64,000 nt of DNA from Flavobacterium sp. 5 (GCF_002813295.1 NZ_PHUE01000001.1:4092001-4156000), one strand, 5' to 3'. Positions 45,629-54,888 are shown, counted from the stretch's first letter. Program-made: numbers and translations. The notes: a model not told the origin generated them from the sequence alone.

Positions 45629-46357
45629 ATGGAAGAAAATCTAAAACATTGGAGCAGTCAAACGATAGTCTTATTAGGAATGTGGTTATGGGATAAAGGC
45701 GAATACGGTCACGCCTTGTTGTGTATGCACGCCCCACAATGGGGACTAAAGATAGGAACTTTACTAAGTGTCACATGGGATGATGTAATGCACTATGATG
45801 ATAATCATCCAAAACATGATTTAGTTATTTCTGATAAAGAAACTCCTATTCGGTCAATTAATCACTCCATCCAAGAATCGATAGAAATAGCTTATGCCAA
45901 ACTTCCTATTGTGAACATTGAAGATACTCTTTATATGAATTATAAAACGGGTAAACCTTTGACTTCATCGACTTTAAATAGGGAATTGAAGCGTTTTGGA
46001 GAAGACTTTTTAGCTGAACTAAAAGAAAAGACTGGATTCGATTTACAGTTAAAAACCTTAAAAACAAATTCCTTTGAAATCGCTTGGGCTTTGGATATGG
46101 CTAAAAAATACCACTACAAAAAGCAGGTCTTCGTATCACTTTCGAGTTTCATGGGACATAGAACGGTTAAAGACACCATCAAGTTACTAGAGATTGAGCC
46201 TGACGATAAAATTGAATTTGATTTTGACAATATAAAATCGATTCATAATATGATGGATGCGGGAATTTTTAACGATAAAGATGCCTTGAGCAAGTTTATT
46301 TATCAAGATATAATTTTTGCGGGTGAAGAATTGATTCCCGTCCTGCTTAAGAACTAA
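45629..46357 (+). CDS. Degenerate tyrosine-recombinase-like protein lacking catalytic residues
   Basis: 242 residues with the recombinase fold pattern, but key positions are changed. The box I Arg is Lys41 (WGLKIGTLLSVTW). The HxxR box reads LKTNSFEIAW. The end reads SFMGHRTVKDTIKLLEI, keeping GH but with no nucleophilic Tyr. An acidic C-terminal extension (DDKIEFDFDN...) of about 50 residues follows. It probably binds DNA or its active partner without cutting. It has its own promoter and lies 95 bases downstream of the active gene. Confidence 0.7.
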   Translation: MEENLKHWSSQTIVLLGMWLWDKGEYGHALLCMHAPQWGLKIGTLLSVTWDDVMHYDDNHPKHDLVISDKETPIRSINHSIQESIEIAYAKLPIVNIEDTLYMNYKTGKPLTSSTLNRELKRFGEDFLAELKEKTGFDLQLKTLKTNSFEIAWALDMAKKYHYKKQVFVSLSSFMGHRTVKDTIKLLEIEPDDKIEFDFDNIKSIHNMMDAGIFNDKDALSKFIYQDIIFAGEELIPVLLKN

Positions 46358-46438
46358 ACAAACCTCTTTTTATTGAATTATCTCTTCGGTGCAAGACCCG
46401 AACAGGGATTCTTACCTCTAATTTTAACCTTGCATCAG

Positions 46439-48064
46439 ATGAAAAACAACATGCAAGAACAAGAACCACAGAGTTTTATGAGAATTGATTTCGACCCAAA
46501 AACAGCAGTTCAACTCGAAGACCCCTTACTTAATGGCTACGGACTGGATTTGACCAATACTGATTTTATAAAGTACCAAAACGGCAATCTGGAAGCGGAG
46601 GTAATTGGAGGTATTTCAACGCTAAATCTAACAAGGTTTCAAGTAACACTAAAGATTTCTCGAAGACCACAGATGAGCGCACAAGATGTGTACCGCAATA
46701 CAGTCGATTTGTATAATGAGAATAATATTCAAAATTTTATTAGACAGACCAGCATCAAATTAAAAATTGATTCTACCATCATAGCTGATTTCATTTTTGA
46801 CCTTACCGAACGCTTAGAATCGTATCGTAAGAACAAGCTAACCTATAAAGAAGAAAACATCTTAGTTCCTGCCAGTAGCACCAAAGACCAAAAGAAGCTT
46901 AAAGAATTATTGAATAGTGATACGCTTTTGGAGGATTTGCAAGAGCTTCTGGTTCAAGCGGGTGTTCAATGTGGTAAAATAGGATTGCAATTGTTTTTAA
47001 TAGCTCTCAGTAGTAAACTCCCTAGTGTGATGCATGGCATTTTACAAGGCAGTACTGAGATTTCCAGTGAATTAATCAAAACCTTTTCCAATGTGTTGCC
47101 TGCTGAGATAAACCGATTTAAGACCTCAATTTCAGATAGTGTATTGTATTATGCTCCAAATGAAAACTATTGGAAAAACAAAGTATTGCTCTTGCCAAGC
47201 ATCGATACATTAGGAAAAAAGAACACGGCTATAACAGAACTAATTCTACAAGGTGAGGTCAATCGATTGGTTACGGAAAACACCGAGCAAGGCACTTACC
47301 GAGCCAGTAGCAAAATGGTAAAAGGAAATCTCAGTTTTATTAGTTCTACCGCTAGAGGCTACCATGAACTCATGAACACCGATACAGTGATGGCAATACC
47401 AATCTCTAATCTCAATGCAATAAAAGAAGCCATAACCACAGCAGAAATAAAGCGATTTGCAGGGCTATTAGATGAAAATGAACTACTAACCGCTCAAGCC
47501 AAAATACAAGGCTTATTTCGAGAATTAAAAGCTATTAAGGTGGTCAATCCTTATCTTGAGCAATTGAATGTCAGTGCGTTTTTTGATAACGATGGAAGAC
47601 TCATAACCCAATTTTTAAGAATCACGACCCTCATCGCTCTACTACATCAAAAACAACTAGTTATGACACAAACAAAAGGTGTTTACCAAATTGAGGTGCA
47701 AGCTAAGCACATGGAACAGGCATTGGAACTCTTTAAAGAAATTTGGTTCAAACAAGAAAAAGAACTCCATTTCAAAGTAGCAAGTACACTAGTCAGAATC
47801 AAGAACACTCTTATCAAAGAATCACCCGAAAGTTATAAAGAATCGGAATTCTTTGTCAAAGACATGCGAGCCAAACTAAAAGCCGTTCCCTCAAGTTTTG
47901 CAAGACATATCAATACGCTTTATGATTACGGCAAGTTGGAGCGCACTGATGGAAACAGAAAGGACGGATATACTTACACCGTTGCCAATTGGAATGATAC
48001 CAACAGCACCGCAAAGCAGTACGAAGACTTCAAAAAAGAGATAATCTCATTGCAATCTCAGTAG
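46439..48064 (+). CDS. Primase/ATPase-like protein with a degenerate P-loop
   Basis: About 541 residues from the ATG at 46439 (an upstream TTG at 46373 is open but less likely). The layout resembles the C-terminal helicase part of mobile-element primases: LPSVMHGILQGSTEISSELIK stands where GxxGxGKS should be, followed by VLPAEINRFKTSISDSVLYY, KNKVLLLPSID at the Walker B place, TELILQGEVNRLVT, and a C-terminal winged-helix-like part (MRAKLKAVPSSFARHINTL). The Gly-Lys-Ser of Walker A is missing, so ATP hydrolysis is unlikely. It sits between two recombinase pairs. Confidence 0.5.
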   Translation: MKNNMQEQEPQSFMRIDFDPKTAVQLEDPLLNGYGLDLTNTDFIKYQNGNLEAEVIGGISTLNLTRFQVTLKISRRPQMSAQDVYRNTVDLYNENNIQNFIRQTSIKLKIDSTIIADFIFDLTERLESYRKNKLTYKEENILVPASSTKDQKKLKELLNSDTLLEDLQELLVQAGVQCGKIGLQLFLIALSSKLPSVMHGILQGSTEISSELIKTFSNVLPAEINRFKTSISDSVLYYAPNENYWKNKVLLLPSIDTLGKKNTAITELILQGEVNRLVTENTEQGTYRASSKMVKGNLSFISSTARGYHELMNTDTVMAIPISNLNAIKEAITTAEIKRFAGLLDENELLTAQAKIQGLFRELKAIKVVNPYLEQLNVSAFFDNDGRLITQFLRITTLIALLHQKQLVMTQTKGVYQIEVQAKHMEQALELFKEIWFKQEKELHFKVASTLVRIKNTLIKESPESYKESEFFVKDMRAKLKAVPSSFARHINTLYDYGKLERTDGNRKDGYTYTVANWNDTNSTAKQYEDFKKEIISLQSQ

Positions 48065-48145
48065 TTTCTCATGGCTCAATGGCTTGTGAATACTGGACTA
48101 AGCTCAATAAATGAGAAACTTAATGATACTATATAAAAAAGAAAT

Positions 48146-49057
48146 ATGAAAAAATTAGAAATACATATCCTTCCATTTATTGAAGCCTTAGAACGCTTTG
48201 CTATTCGATTAGAGACTCAAGGAGCTTCACAGAGTCAAGTATATATCAAAGCCAACAGTGTTAAAGAATTTTTGCATTACCTAGAGCAAAAAGGTATCAC
48301 CAAGCTCAGCCAAATCAATCAAAAACGAGTCGATGAGTATTTTGAATATTTAAAGAATAGACCCCTAGAGACCAAAAACGGAACAATGTCACCAGCCTAT
48401 CTACTCAAGCATCGGGAATGTGTTTTAAGATTCATTGAATTTGTATTGAGCCAGCAACAGGAAATCGGTCACGGTCAAAGTGGTATTCAAATCAGGATTG
48501 ATAAAAGCGAGACAGCCCCCAAGGAGATTTTACTAGAGAATGAGGTAGAGTTATTATTTGATGCTTGTGGTGACAATCTGTTAGGAATACGAGATAAAGC
48601 CATTCTTAGCCTCCTATACGGCTGTGGTCTAAGAAGGAAAGAAGCTTTGCAATTGGACATAAGCGAAATAGATTTGAACAAAGGTCGAGTTCATATTGAC
48701 AAGTCTAAAACCAAGCATGCTAGAGACGTTCCCATGTCAACCAAAGTTCAGCAGAATATCGAAGAGTATTTGTTTAATGTTAGGAATTTAATGCTAGACA
48801 GCAACAGTGACCTTACTAGCTTTCTAATAACCGAGCGAGGAACTCAGATGAATGACGGGACACTCGGCAAAGTAATAGAACGGTTATCTAAAAAAATAAA
48901 TATTGGCAAGGTGGTTACTTGTCATTTATTGAGACACTCCATTGCGACCCATCTACACCGATACATGATAATTGAAGATGTAGCAAAGTTCTTAGGACAT
49001 CAAAGCCTTGATTCAACTATGATTTATACTCACTTAAAAAACGAATACTATGGATAA
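48146..49057 (+). CDS. Tyrosine recombinase (XerD-like), active
   Basis: 303 residues with an N-terminal core-binding domain (about 8-105) and catalytic domain (about 125-300). Active-site residues R163 (GCGLRRKEAL), K190 region, H260 and R263 (TCHLLRHSIATHL), H285 (FLGHQSLDST) and Y294 (IYTHL) are all present. The gene overlaps the next one by 8 bases (ATGGATAA), so the two products are made together. It is likely the main integrase of the element. Confidence 0.92.
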   Translation: MKKLEIHILPFIEALERFAIRLETQGASQSQVYIKANSVKEFLHYLEQKGITKLSQINQKRVDEYFEYLKNRPLETKNGTMSPAYLLKHRECVLRFIEFVLSQQQEIGHGQSGIQIRIDKSETAPKEILLENEVELLFDACGDNLLGIRDKAILSLLYGCGLRRKEALQLDISEIDLNKGRVHIDKSKTKHARDVPMSTKVQQNIEEYLFNVRNLMLDSNSDLTSFLITERGTQMNDGTLGKVIERLSKKINIGKVVTCHLLRHSIATHLHRYMIIEDVAKFLGHQSLDSTMIYTHLKNEYYG

Positions 49058-49943
49058 AGATAAAATGATTGATAGATTTAGAAACTATTTAGTGGATGAA
49101 TTGAGCTATACTCTGACAACTTACAAAGGCTATAAGACCTGCGTTAGTAGTTATTTGGATTGGCTCATGGCAAATAACATCGAACCCAAAATGATGACCC
49201 TAAACCTTACTTATGACTTCCTATCGTACCGAAAATCAAAAGGAGATACCAATCAAAACATAAGTATTTACAAAACGGCTATAACCCATTTCAACCAAGC
49301 TATAGCCATGAAATCAAATCCCGCCTTACTGGTTCATTTGGCTAAGAACGAACGTAAGACCCCAACTAAGCTACTCGATGAAGAGTTCTTGAGTGCAATC
49401 TATCGAGACACCTCAGCCAATACTCTTGTTCAGAAGCGAGATAGATGTATTATCGGCATGATGGTCTTTTTAGGATTACAACGCTCAGAAATTGGCTTAT
49501 TACAGTTGGAGGATTTGCAATTAGAACAGGCACGCATTTACGTTAATGGAAACCTAAACACTAACGAGAGATATATTGATTTAAACCCTAAACAGATGCT
49601 ACATTTATCCCAATATCTGTATGAAATTAGAACACCGTTATTAAAGGAATATCGATTGACAACCAATAGCTTATTTTTTAGCTGTGGTGGTGCAACTGCT
49701 TTAGATGGAGCATTGTCAAGACTAAGCAAACGAATCAAAAGAGAATTCCATTATGTGAAAGATTTTAAACAGCTCAAACAATCCCGAATAAGTATTTGGG
49801 TCAAGGAATTAGGACTACGCCAAGCTCAATATTTAGGTGGCTATCGCTATGTAACCAGTGTTCAACGATATGATTTTAAAAGCATCGATGATTTGAAATT
49901 GAAGTTGGAATGTAATCATCCCATGGAACGATTTAATCATTAA
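49050..49943 (+). CDS. Partner tyrosine-recombinase-like protein with altered active site
   Basis: 297 residues with a recombinase core-binding domain and catalytic-fold domain. Box I reads FLGLQRSEIGLL with Gln144 in place of Arg. The HxxRH box reads KQSRIS (K243, R246). The GH motif is LGGYRYVTS, yet Tyr274 (VQRYDF) remains. Loss of the first Arg and both His should abolish or sharply reduce cleavage. Translation is coupled to the active XerD-like gene, suggesting a heteromeric complex. A terminator follows. Confidence 0.78.
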   Translation: MDKDKMIDRFRNYLVDELSYTLTTYKGYKTCVSSYLDWLMANNIEPKMMTLNLTYDFLSYRKSKGDTNQNISIYKTAITHFNQAIAMKSNPALLVHLAKNERKTPTKLLDEEFLSAIYRDTSANTLVQKRDRCIIGMMVFLGLQRSEIGLLQLEDLQLEQARIYVNGNLNTNERYIDLNPKQMLHLSQYLYEIRTPLLKEYRLTTNSLFFSCGGATALDGALSRLSKRIKREFHYVKDFKQLKQSRISIWVKELGLRQAQYLGGYRYVTSVQRYDFKSIDDLKLKLECNHPMERFNH

Positions 49944-49972
49944 ATAAAATATTCATTTATAATAATTCAGTG

Positions 49973-50003
49973 AACCACTTAGCAATCTAAGTGGTTTTTT
50001 TGT
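49973..50003 (+). terminator. Intrinsic terminator after the recombinase genes
   Basis: AACCACTTAG (49973-49982) pairs perfectly with CTAAGTGGTT (49987-49996) around a 4-base loop, followed by a run of T. It marks the right end of the recombinase transcript. Confidence 0.85.
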
Positions 50004-50050
50004 ATATATTCGTGCCACGTTCTTAAAATTAAAACCTGACTCAAAAAAAG

Positions 50051-51073
50051 CGTATAAAGGGTTATCCTTTTGGAATGCAAGTCCCAACAAGACATGGGCA
50101 AAGCGACAATTACAGATATGGGTTTCAGGGACAGGAAAAAGATGATGAGATAAAAGGCGAAGGGAACAGCTTAAACTACACCTTTAGGATGCACGACCCT
50201 AGAGTTGGAAGGTTCTTTGCTATTGACCCTTTAGCACCAAAATATCCATTTTATTCTCCGTATTCATTTAGTGGAAATAGAGTTATTGACTCTGGAGAAT
50301 TAGAGGGCTTAGAGCCAACAACAAAAGGTAAGAGTGAAGGTGAGAAGCAAACCGCACAATATACTCCGCCGAAAGATGCCTTTTTTCAAGATGAAAAATA
50401 TCAACCAACTTTAGATTGGTTCTGGCACATGGGGTCTGATAATGCAAAATCAGGTTGGTATTCTAAAGGGAATTATGCATATACCCAATTAGATACTAAG
50501 AACGGGCAAGTTATGCCTCCAATGTCAAATTGGGAAAAATTTCCAATGTACACTGAAGGTGCACGAGATTGGCACGGAAATGGTGTTGATTCAAATGGAT
50601 ACTTAACAGGTAGAGAGCCCTATCCTGATTTAACAATTATGTTAGGCGGTTTAGGTGGTGGAAAAAGTAAAATGGCAGGAGAAGCTATTGCATTAATGGG
50701 AGGTGCAAAAAAGGCTGGAGCACTTTGGACAATTTACCAAGGATTTAAATTAGAGGAAAAAAGTGGTGAATTTCTTTTATATATTGGTAAAGCCAAAAAT
50801 GGTATTGCAAATAGATATTCAATAGGTAAAATAAATGATTACGCAATAAAAGCATTTAAACAATTAGAAATGATACCTGATAACGGTACTGCTCTTGGTG
50901 TGGAACAATTGATAATGGAGCTAAACGGATGGAAAGGAAAAGCTTCAAATACTGTTAAGCCAGTTCTATCGAATGTTAATAATGCAACAATTAAAGAAAT
51001 TTATACAACACAGGGTAAAGCTTGGTTGGATACAAACGTAGAGGGTTGGGAAAAATTATTTAAAGTTAATTAG
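50051..51073 (+). CDS. Orphan RHS tip with GIY-YIG-like nuclease toxin domain
   Basis: The open frame holds a piece of RHS core from YPFGMQVPTRHG (50060 on) through DPRVGRFFAIDPLAP and YSFSGNRVIDSGE, without signal peptide or YD repeats, then a variable tip. Using the ATG at 50075 (332 residues), the tip has IY at 220-221, LYIGKA with YIG at 236-238, R247 (IANRYS) and E277 (GVEQLIMELNG), the pattern of GIY-YIG nucleases. This is a typical displaced rhs tip cassette that can replace the tip of the main rhs gene by recombination. It may be silent as it stands. Confidence 0.72.
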   Translation, partial: RIKGYPFGMQVPTRHGQSDNYRYGFQGQEKDDEIKGEGNSLNYTFRMHDPRVGRFFAIDPLAPKYPFYSPYSFSGNRVIDSGELEGLEPTTKGKSEGEKQTAQYTPPKDAFFQDEKYQPTLDWFWHMGSDNAKSGWYSKGNYAYTQLDTKNGQVMPPMSNWEKFPMYTEGARDWHGNGVDSNGYLTGREPYPDLTIMLGGLGGGKSKMAGEAIALMGGAKKAGALWTIYQGFKLEEKSGEFLLYIGKAKNGIANRYSIGKINDYAIKAFKQLEMIPDNGTALGVEQLIMELNGWKGKASNTVKPVLSNVNNATIKEIYTTQGKAWLDTNVEGWEKLFKVN

Positions 51074-51079
51074 TAAGAT

Positions 51080-51712
51080 ATGAAAACAGAATATTCAGGG
51101 AATATATATTCTATAAGCTTAGAATTTGATTTAGGATTAGTGTATGCTGAATTATTGGACTATTCTGATGTTCATAGTTTTGATGGGATTTTAGTTCAGG
51201 TTTATGCATACAAAGCTTCTAGTGATGAAAAAAGTATTGATAACATTGATGAAATTAGGTCTAATGGAATTCTTTTCGGACCTGTTCCTATAAACAAATA
51301 CCCAAGTATTAAAGGCAAATATTCATGGAAATATATAGGAAAGTCTATAAATTATTCAAAAGAATCGCCATGGTTTAAATCGTATAGAGGAAATCTCTTT
51401 AAAGAAAATAATTGGTATAATTTAAAACCTTGGTTTAAATCAAAGGATTTTGAGAACGACTCGAAAGATATAGAATGTAATTATAATGAAATAAGAAGAT
51501 TAGAAACATTAATTATAAATCATCCTGAAACCATTAAAATGAAAGTATCAATGCTATATTTAATTCAGCAAGGAAAAAATGTTGGTGATTTTTATGATTT
51601 AAGTGTAATAGGCAATAGAAATATGTTTATTCAAGTTATAAATACTTATTTTGATAATGACAAAGTGGAATTATTATTATCTGATGCTAAAGAATTAATT
51701 AAAGTGAATTAA
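51080..51712 (+). CDS. Candidate immunity protein (Imm26-like)
   Basis: 210 residues, starting 6 bases after the toxin tip. The N-terminus (YSGNIYSISLEFDLGLVYAE) resembles the Imm26 family, known from polymorphic toxin loci. The rest has a helical C-terminal part (IRRLETLIINHPETIKMKVS). A soluble cytoplasmic immunity protein fits a nuclease toxin. The family call is by pattern only; position makes the immunity role likely. Confidence 0.65.
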   Translation: MKTEYSGNIYSISLEFDLGLVYAELLDYSDVHSFDGILVQVYAYKASSDEKSIDNIDEIRSNGILFGPVPINKYPSIKGKYSWKYIGKSINYSKESPWFKSYRGNLFKENNWYNLKPWFKSKDFENDSKDIECNYNEIRRLETLIINHPETIKMKVSMLYLIQQGKNVGDFYDLSVIGNRNMFIQVINTYFDNDKVELLLSDAKELIKVN

Positions 51713-51779
51713 ATAAGTGGTGTTTCAGAGTTAGTAATAGATATTTGTATATCCTAGCTTTTTGAAGAGTTCTAAATAA

Positions 51780-51816
51780 AAGCTGTGGGAATGTCTCCGA
51801 CTTCGCACCCACATCT
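51780..51816. repeat. REP-like palindromic repeat, copy 3 (inverted)
   Basis: GCTGTGGGAATGTCTCCGAC-TTCGCACCCACA is the reverse complement of the unit at 14276 and 14557 with a few changes. It lies between the immunity gene and the terminator. Confidence 0.6.
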
Positions 51817-51825
51817 AAAGCAAAC

Positions 51826-51860
51826 AAAAAAGCCACTCTAAAATGGAGTGGTTTTTGTTT
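51826..51860. terminator. Bidirectional intrinsic terminator
   Basis: AAAAAGCCACTC (51827-51838) pairs with GGAGTGGTTTTT (51845-51856) around TAAAAT. It serves the immunity gene (plus) and the polymerase-like copy (minus), exactly as at 42243. Confidence 0.72.
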
Positions 51861-51872
51861 TTTATTACTTTA

Positions 51873-53211
51873 CTAAAGCCCTAAAATAATATGCCTTGAT
51901 TCAACCAAATCACTATTATTTACCTTAACTCTGGTTTTTACGCCATGCTCCAGAATAATGCAGTTCATGGTTTCGGCGACAAGTTCCCTATCTTTTTCTT
52001 CACACATAAGCGCATCATACACGTACAGAACGTGAACACCTTTAGCATTCAGATACGTAATAACATCGCTCATAACGGCTACTTCAACGCTAAACATCTT
52101 TTGAGAAGTAATCTTGTGACCGTGTTCCTTTTTATCATGATAGATTCTATCTAACATGTCGGACTCATTTTTAGAGTAGTAGTCAAATAGCGGTGAGTTT
52201 CTCATTTGATTCCATTTCATATTGAAAAAGCTCAAGTGAAGCTTTTTGACTTCTTTGATGTCAATACCTAATGATTCCGCTACGCTCTCATGTGTGAGGT
52301 AACTTGTGTTGCCCTCATACATTTTAACGGCTATGTTTGGGTGTAGTGCCTTATAATCACATTCAACAAGCTTCTTACCATCGATTGTAATTTCTTCTCG
52401 TATCCATGACGGCATGAGCGTAAAGCTATCCACAACACGTCCACCGCTAGACGTATCACCAGCACTAGGAATCATAAACCCACGACCAGTCAAGAACTCA
52501 AAGAGTTTGATATTATCTTCAATAAAGCTTCTGTTTTCGACATCAATCCAATAATCATTTTTGTGTTTATTACGCATGGTCAGTATTTTACCTTTTTTTG
52601 TAGTACGACCCGCTTTAGCCAATTTCTTTCCGATAGCCAGCAATTCTGAACTAGTAGGTAAATCAATCTTTGGATACATCGCAATGAGATTGGAGCAAAT
52701 TGGATTTATCATAGCTTGATGTAATTGCTGGTAATACAGCTTGTTTCTAGTGCGTATTATCCCAGTATCTTTAATGATGTACTCAACGAGTCCAGCTTTT
52801 AAGTAAGTATCGGTCAATCGGAACCTCTTTGAGTGTACGCCAGCTTGATAACTATCATCAACCTCGATAAATGCACCCGTGCTAGTTCCTGCTTTAAGAA
52901 CCTCGATTATTTTAGTATATATATAGGTATTGTCTGCGTTTTTAGTTTGCTCATGCAGTAGCTCAGCGTTCAGGCACTTCCACTTATCATCAGTGTAATA
53001 CGTACTTGCAAGATTGTACAGGAATACCAAGCATTTTTCAACCGCTATGCTAACATCGTTGTCAATTGCTTTGAGCATCGGCTTTGGAACGTATTTGCTT
53101 AGATTGTACTGTGCTTTCTTTGGAATTAGTATTGAGTTTACGTTTGGGAAACGTAGTGCTGATTCAGACAGCTTGTAATCGTTTTGGAGTAGGTCTATGT
53201 CTCCAGTATCG
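51873..53211 (-). pseudogene. Polymerase-like protein, copy 2, truncated at the N-terminus
   Basis: Nearly identical to 42300-43898 over its length, including DYKALHPNIAVKMYEG (motif A), KMFSVEVAVMSDVITYLNAK and VLYVYDALMCEE (motif C). Homology runs unbroken to 53211 (the GDTGD codons), where an IS6-type end cuts off the first dozen codons and the leader. Expression could still begin at the internal ATG at 53078 (401 residues). The C-terminus also differs: after GVKTRVKVNNSD it ends early, lacking about 65 residues of copy 1. Confidence 0.75.
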
Positions 53212-53740
53212 GGTTTTGTCGCATCTGTTTAATAACTATTATCTTTAGGACTTTAAAATATATTAAATGAATACCAAAGGTCATTGTTATCCTAAGTCTA
53301 TTATTCTTCAAGCAGTTTATTTTAAATTAAGATTTACTTTGAGTTATAGGGATGTCGAGGAAATAATGAAAATGCGTGGAATACAGGTTGATCATGCGAC
53401 TATTCAGCGCTGGGTATTTAAATTTACTCCATTGATTGAATCCAGCTGAAAAAGAGAAAGAATGGAGTAGGAGTGAGCTGGAGGATGGATGAAACCTATA
53501 TAAAAGTTAAAGGTATTTGGTGTTATTTATATCGGGCTGTTGATAAATATGGAAATACATTCGATTTTCTTTTGACAAAAAGACGGCAGAGAATGAGTGC
53601 CCAGTCTTTTCTAATTAGGGCAATAAATAATAGCTGCAGACCTGTGGTAATAAATATCGACAAATGTGGCTCGAACACCAGCGCAATAAGAGTTTACAAT
53701 AAAAGGTCATTTTCGAATATTAAGATTAGGGGATCAAGAA
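53212..53740 (+). mobile_element. IS6-family element remnant
   Basis: The left end GGTTTTGTCGCATCTGTTTA resembles IS6-family ends. The transposase is in two frames: MNTKGHCYPKSIILQAVYFK to HATIQRWVFKFTPLIESS (53267-53449), then SWRMDETYIKVKGIWCYLYR and AVDKYGNTFDFLLTKRRQ (53476 on) to SFSNIKIR. A stop/frameshift near 53447 and loss of the 3' third (including the catalytic Glu) make it inactive. No right end is seen. Confidence 0.78.
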
Positions 53741-53792
53741 CAAAAGTTGGGGAGGAATTAAATATTTCCGAGATTTGAAAAAAAAGTAAGCC

Positions 53793-54603
53793 TTGGATAA
53801 TTATATAGAACTTCTAAAACTCATACTTCCCGAATTAATTGTAGAACACTTTGATTTGATAAATACCAAAATCGAACAAGAAAAAATGCATCTCTTTTTT
53901 GAAGAGAAAAATACACCTCCAAAAGAAAATAACAACAGACAACTTATCTCAAAAGGATTTTTAAATGAAATTACCATTCAGGATTTTCCATTACGTGGTA
54001 AATTCGTTTATCTGCACATTAAAAGAAGACGTTGGACAGATAAACAATCTCAAGAAATTATTCAGCGTGATTGGAATATATCAGCTCAAGGAACCCGAAT
54101 GACTCATGAGTTTGCTGCTTTTTTAAAAGAAATTAATAGATACTAAAGCAAACGATTGCCATACTATTGGTTTTTTCTTCGAAGTCAATGGAAAAAAACT
54201 ACAGCGTCAATATAAAAAACACCTTAGTAACTTCACTGCTTGGGAACAGCGGGAACACGCGAATGATTGGCTGATATTTCCTGAGAACATGGGTAGTCAT
54301 TTGTCAATAGATGAAGTGAATTTATCAATGGGAGAACTTTACACTGTAGTTACGAACAAAGCAGCTAAAGGCAACAAGGGGGCTATAGTTGCTATTATTG
54401 CTGGGACTAAATAAGAAATTGTAATTAATCATTTGCGAAAAATAGATTTAAAAAAGCGTAATCAGGTTACTGAAATCACCCTTGACATGGCTAATAGCAT
54501 GAAATTAATAGCTAAAAAATCTTTTCCAAAAGCCAAACAAGTAACAGATCGTTTTCATGTTCAAAAACTATTTGCAATAATTTTAGTTACAACAACGAAT
54601 CAT
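53793..54603 (+). pseudogene. ISAon1-type transposase remnant
   Basis: The N-terminal ORF (53793-54146, 117 residues, FPLRGKFVYLHIKRRRWTD...) matches the ISAon1-type N-terminal region. From about 54153 a second frame reads FEVNGKKLQRQYKKHLSNF, DWLIFPENMGSHLSIDEVN, GELYTVVTNKAAKGNKGAI, an in-frame TAA at 54414, then EITLDMANSMKLIAKKSFP and DRFHVQKL. The DDE residues (SIDEV, DMANS) are there, but the stop and the loss of the C-terminus make it dead. Confidence 0.75.
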
Positions 54604-54679
54604 TAAAAAAAGAGAGACTAATATTGACTCTTACAACGAGATTATAAATAATAAATTAACCTTTTAAATAAAAGAAATT

Positions 54680-54844
54680 ATGATACAAGTTTTAGCCATT
54701 ATGATTATTGTATTTGTCTTATTAGCCATTGTTTTTATGATAAAAATAAAAATAACTGCAATGCAAATACTAAAATCGAAAGAACTCAATAACCAAGAAA
54801 ATCCATTAGACAAAGACTATCAATTTATAAAAGGGCTTTATTAG
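54680..54844 (+). CDS. Small single-TM protein (54 residues)
   Basis: MIQVLAIMIIVFVLLAIVFM, then basic KIKITAMQILKSKELN and a hydrophilic tail ending DKDYQFIKGLY. One N-terminal transmembrane helix. No family is recognised. It is followed by a T-rich stretch and a shared terminator with metY, which supports expression. Confidence 0.5.
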   Translation: MIQVLAIMIIVFVLLAIVFMIKIKITAMQILKSKELNNQENPLDKDYQFIKGLY

Positions 54845-54888
54845 TTAAAAAGTGTCCAAAAGTTCGCCCTTTCTATTTTTTTTTAGTT

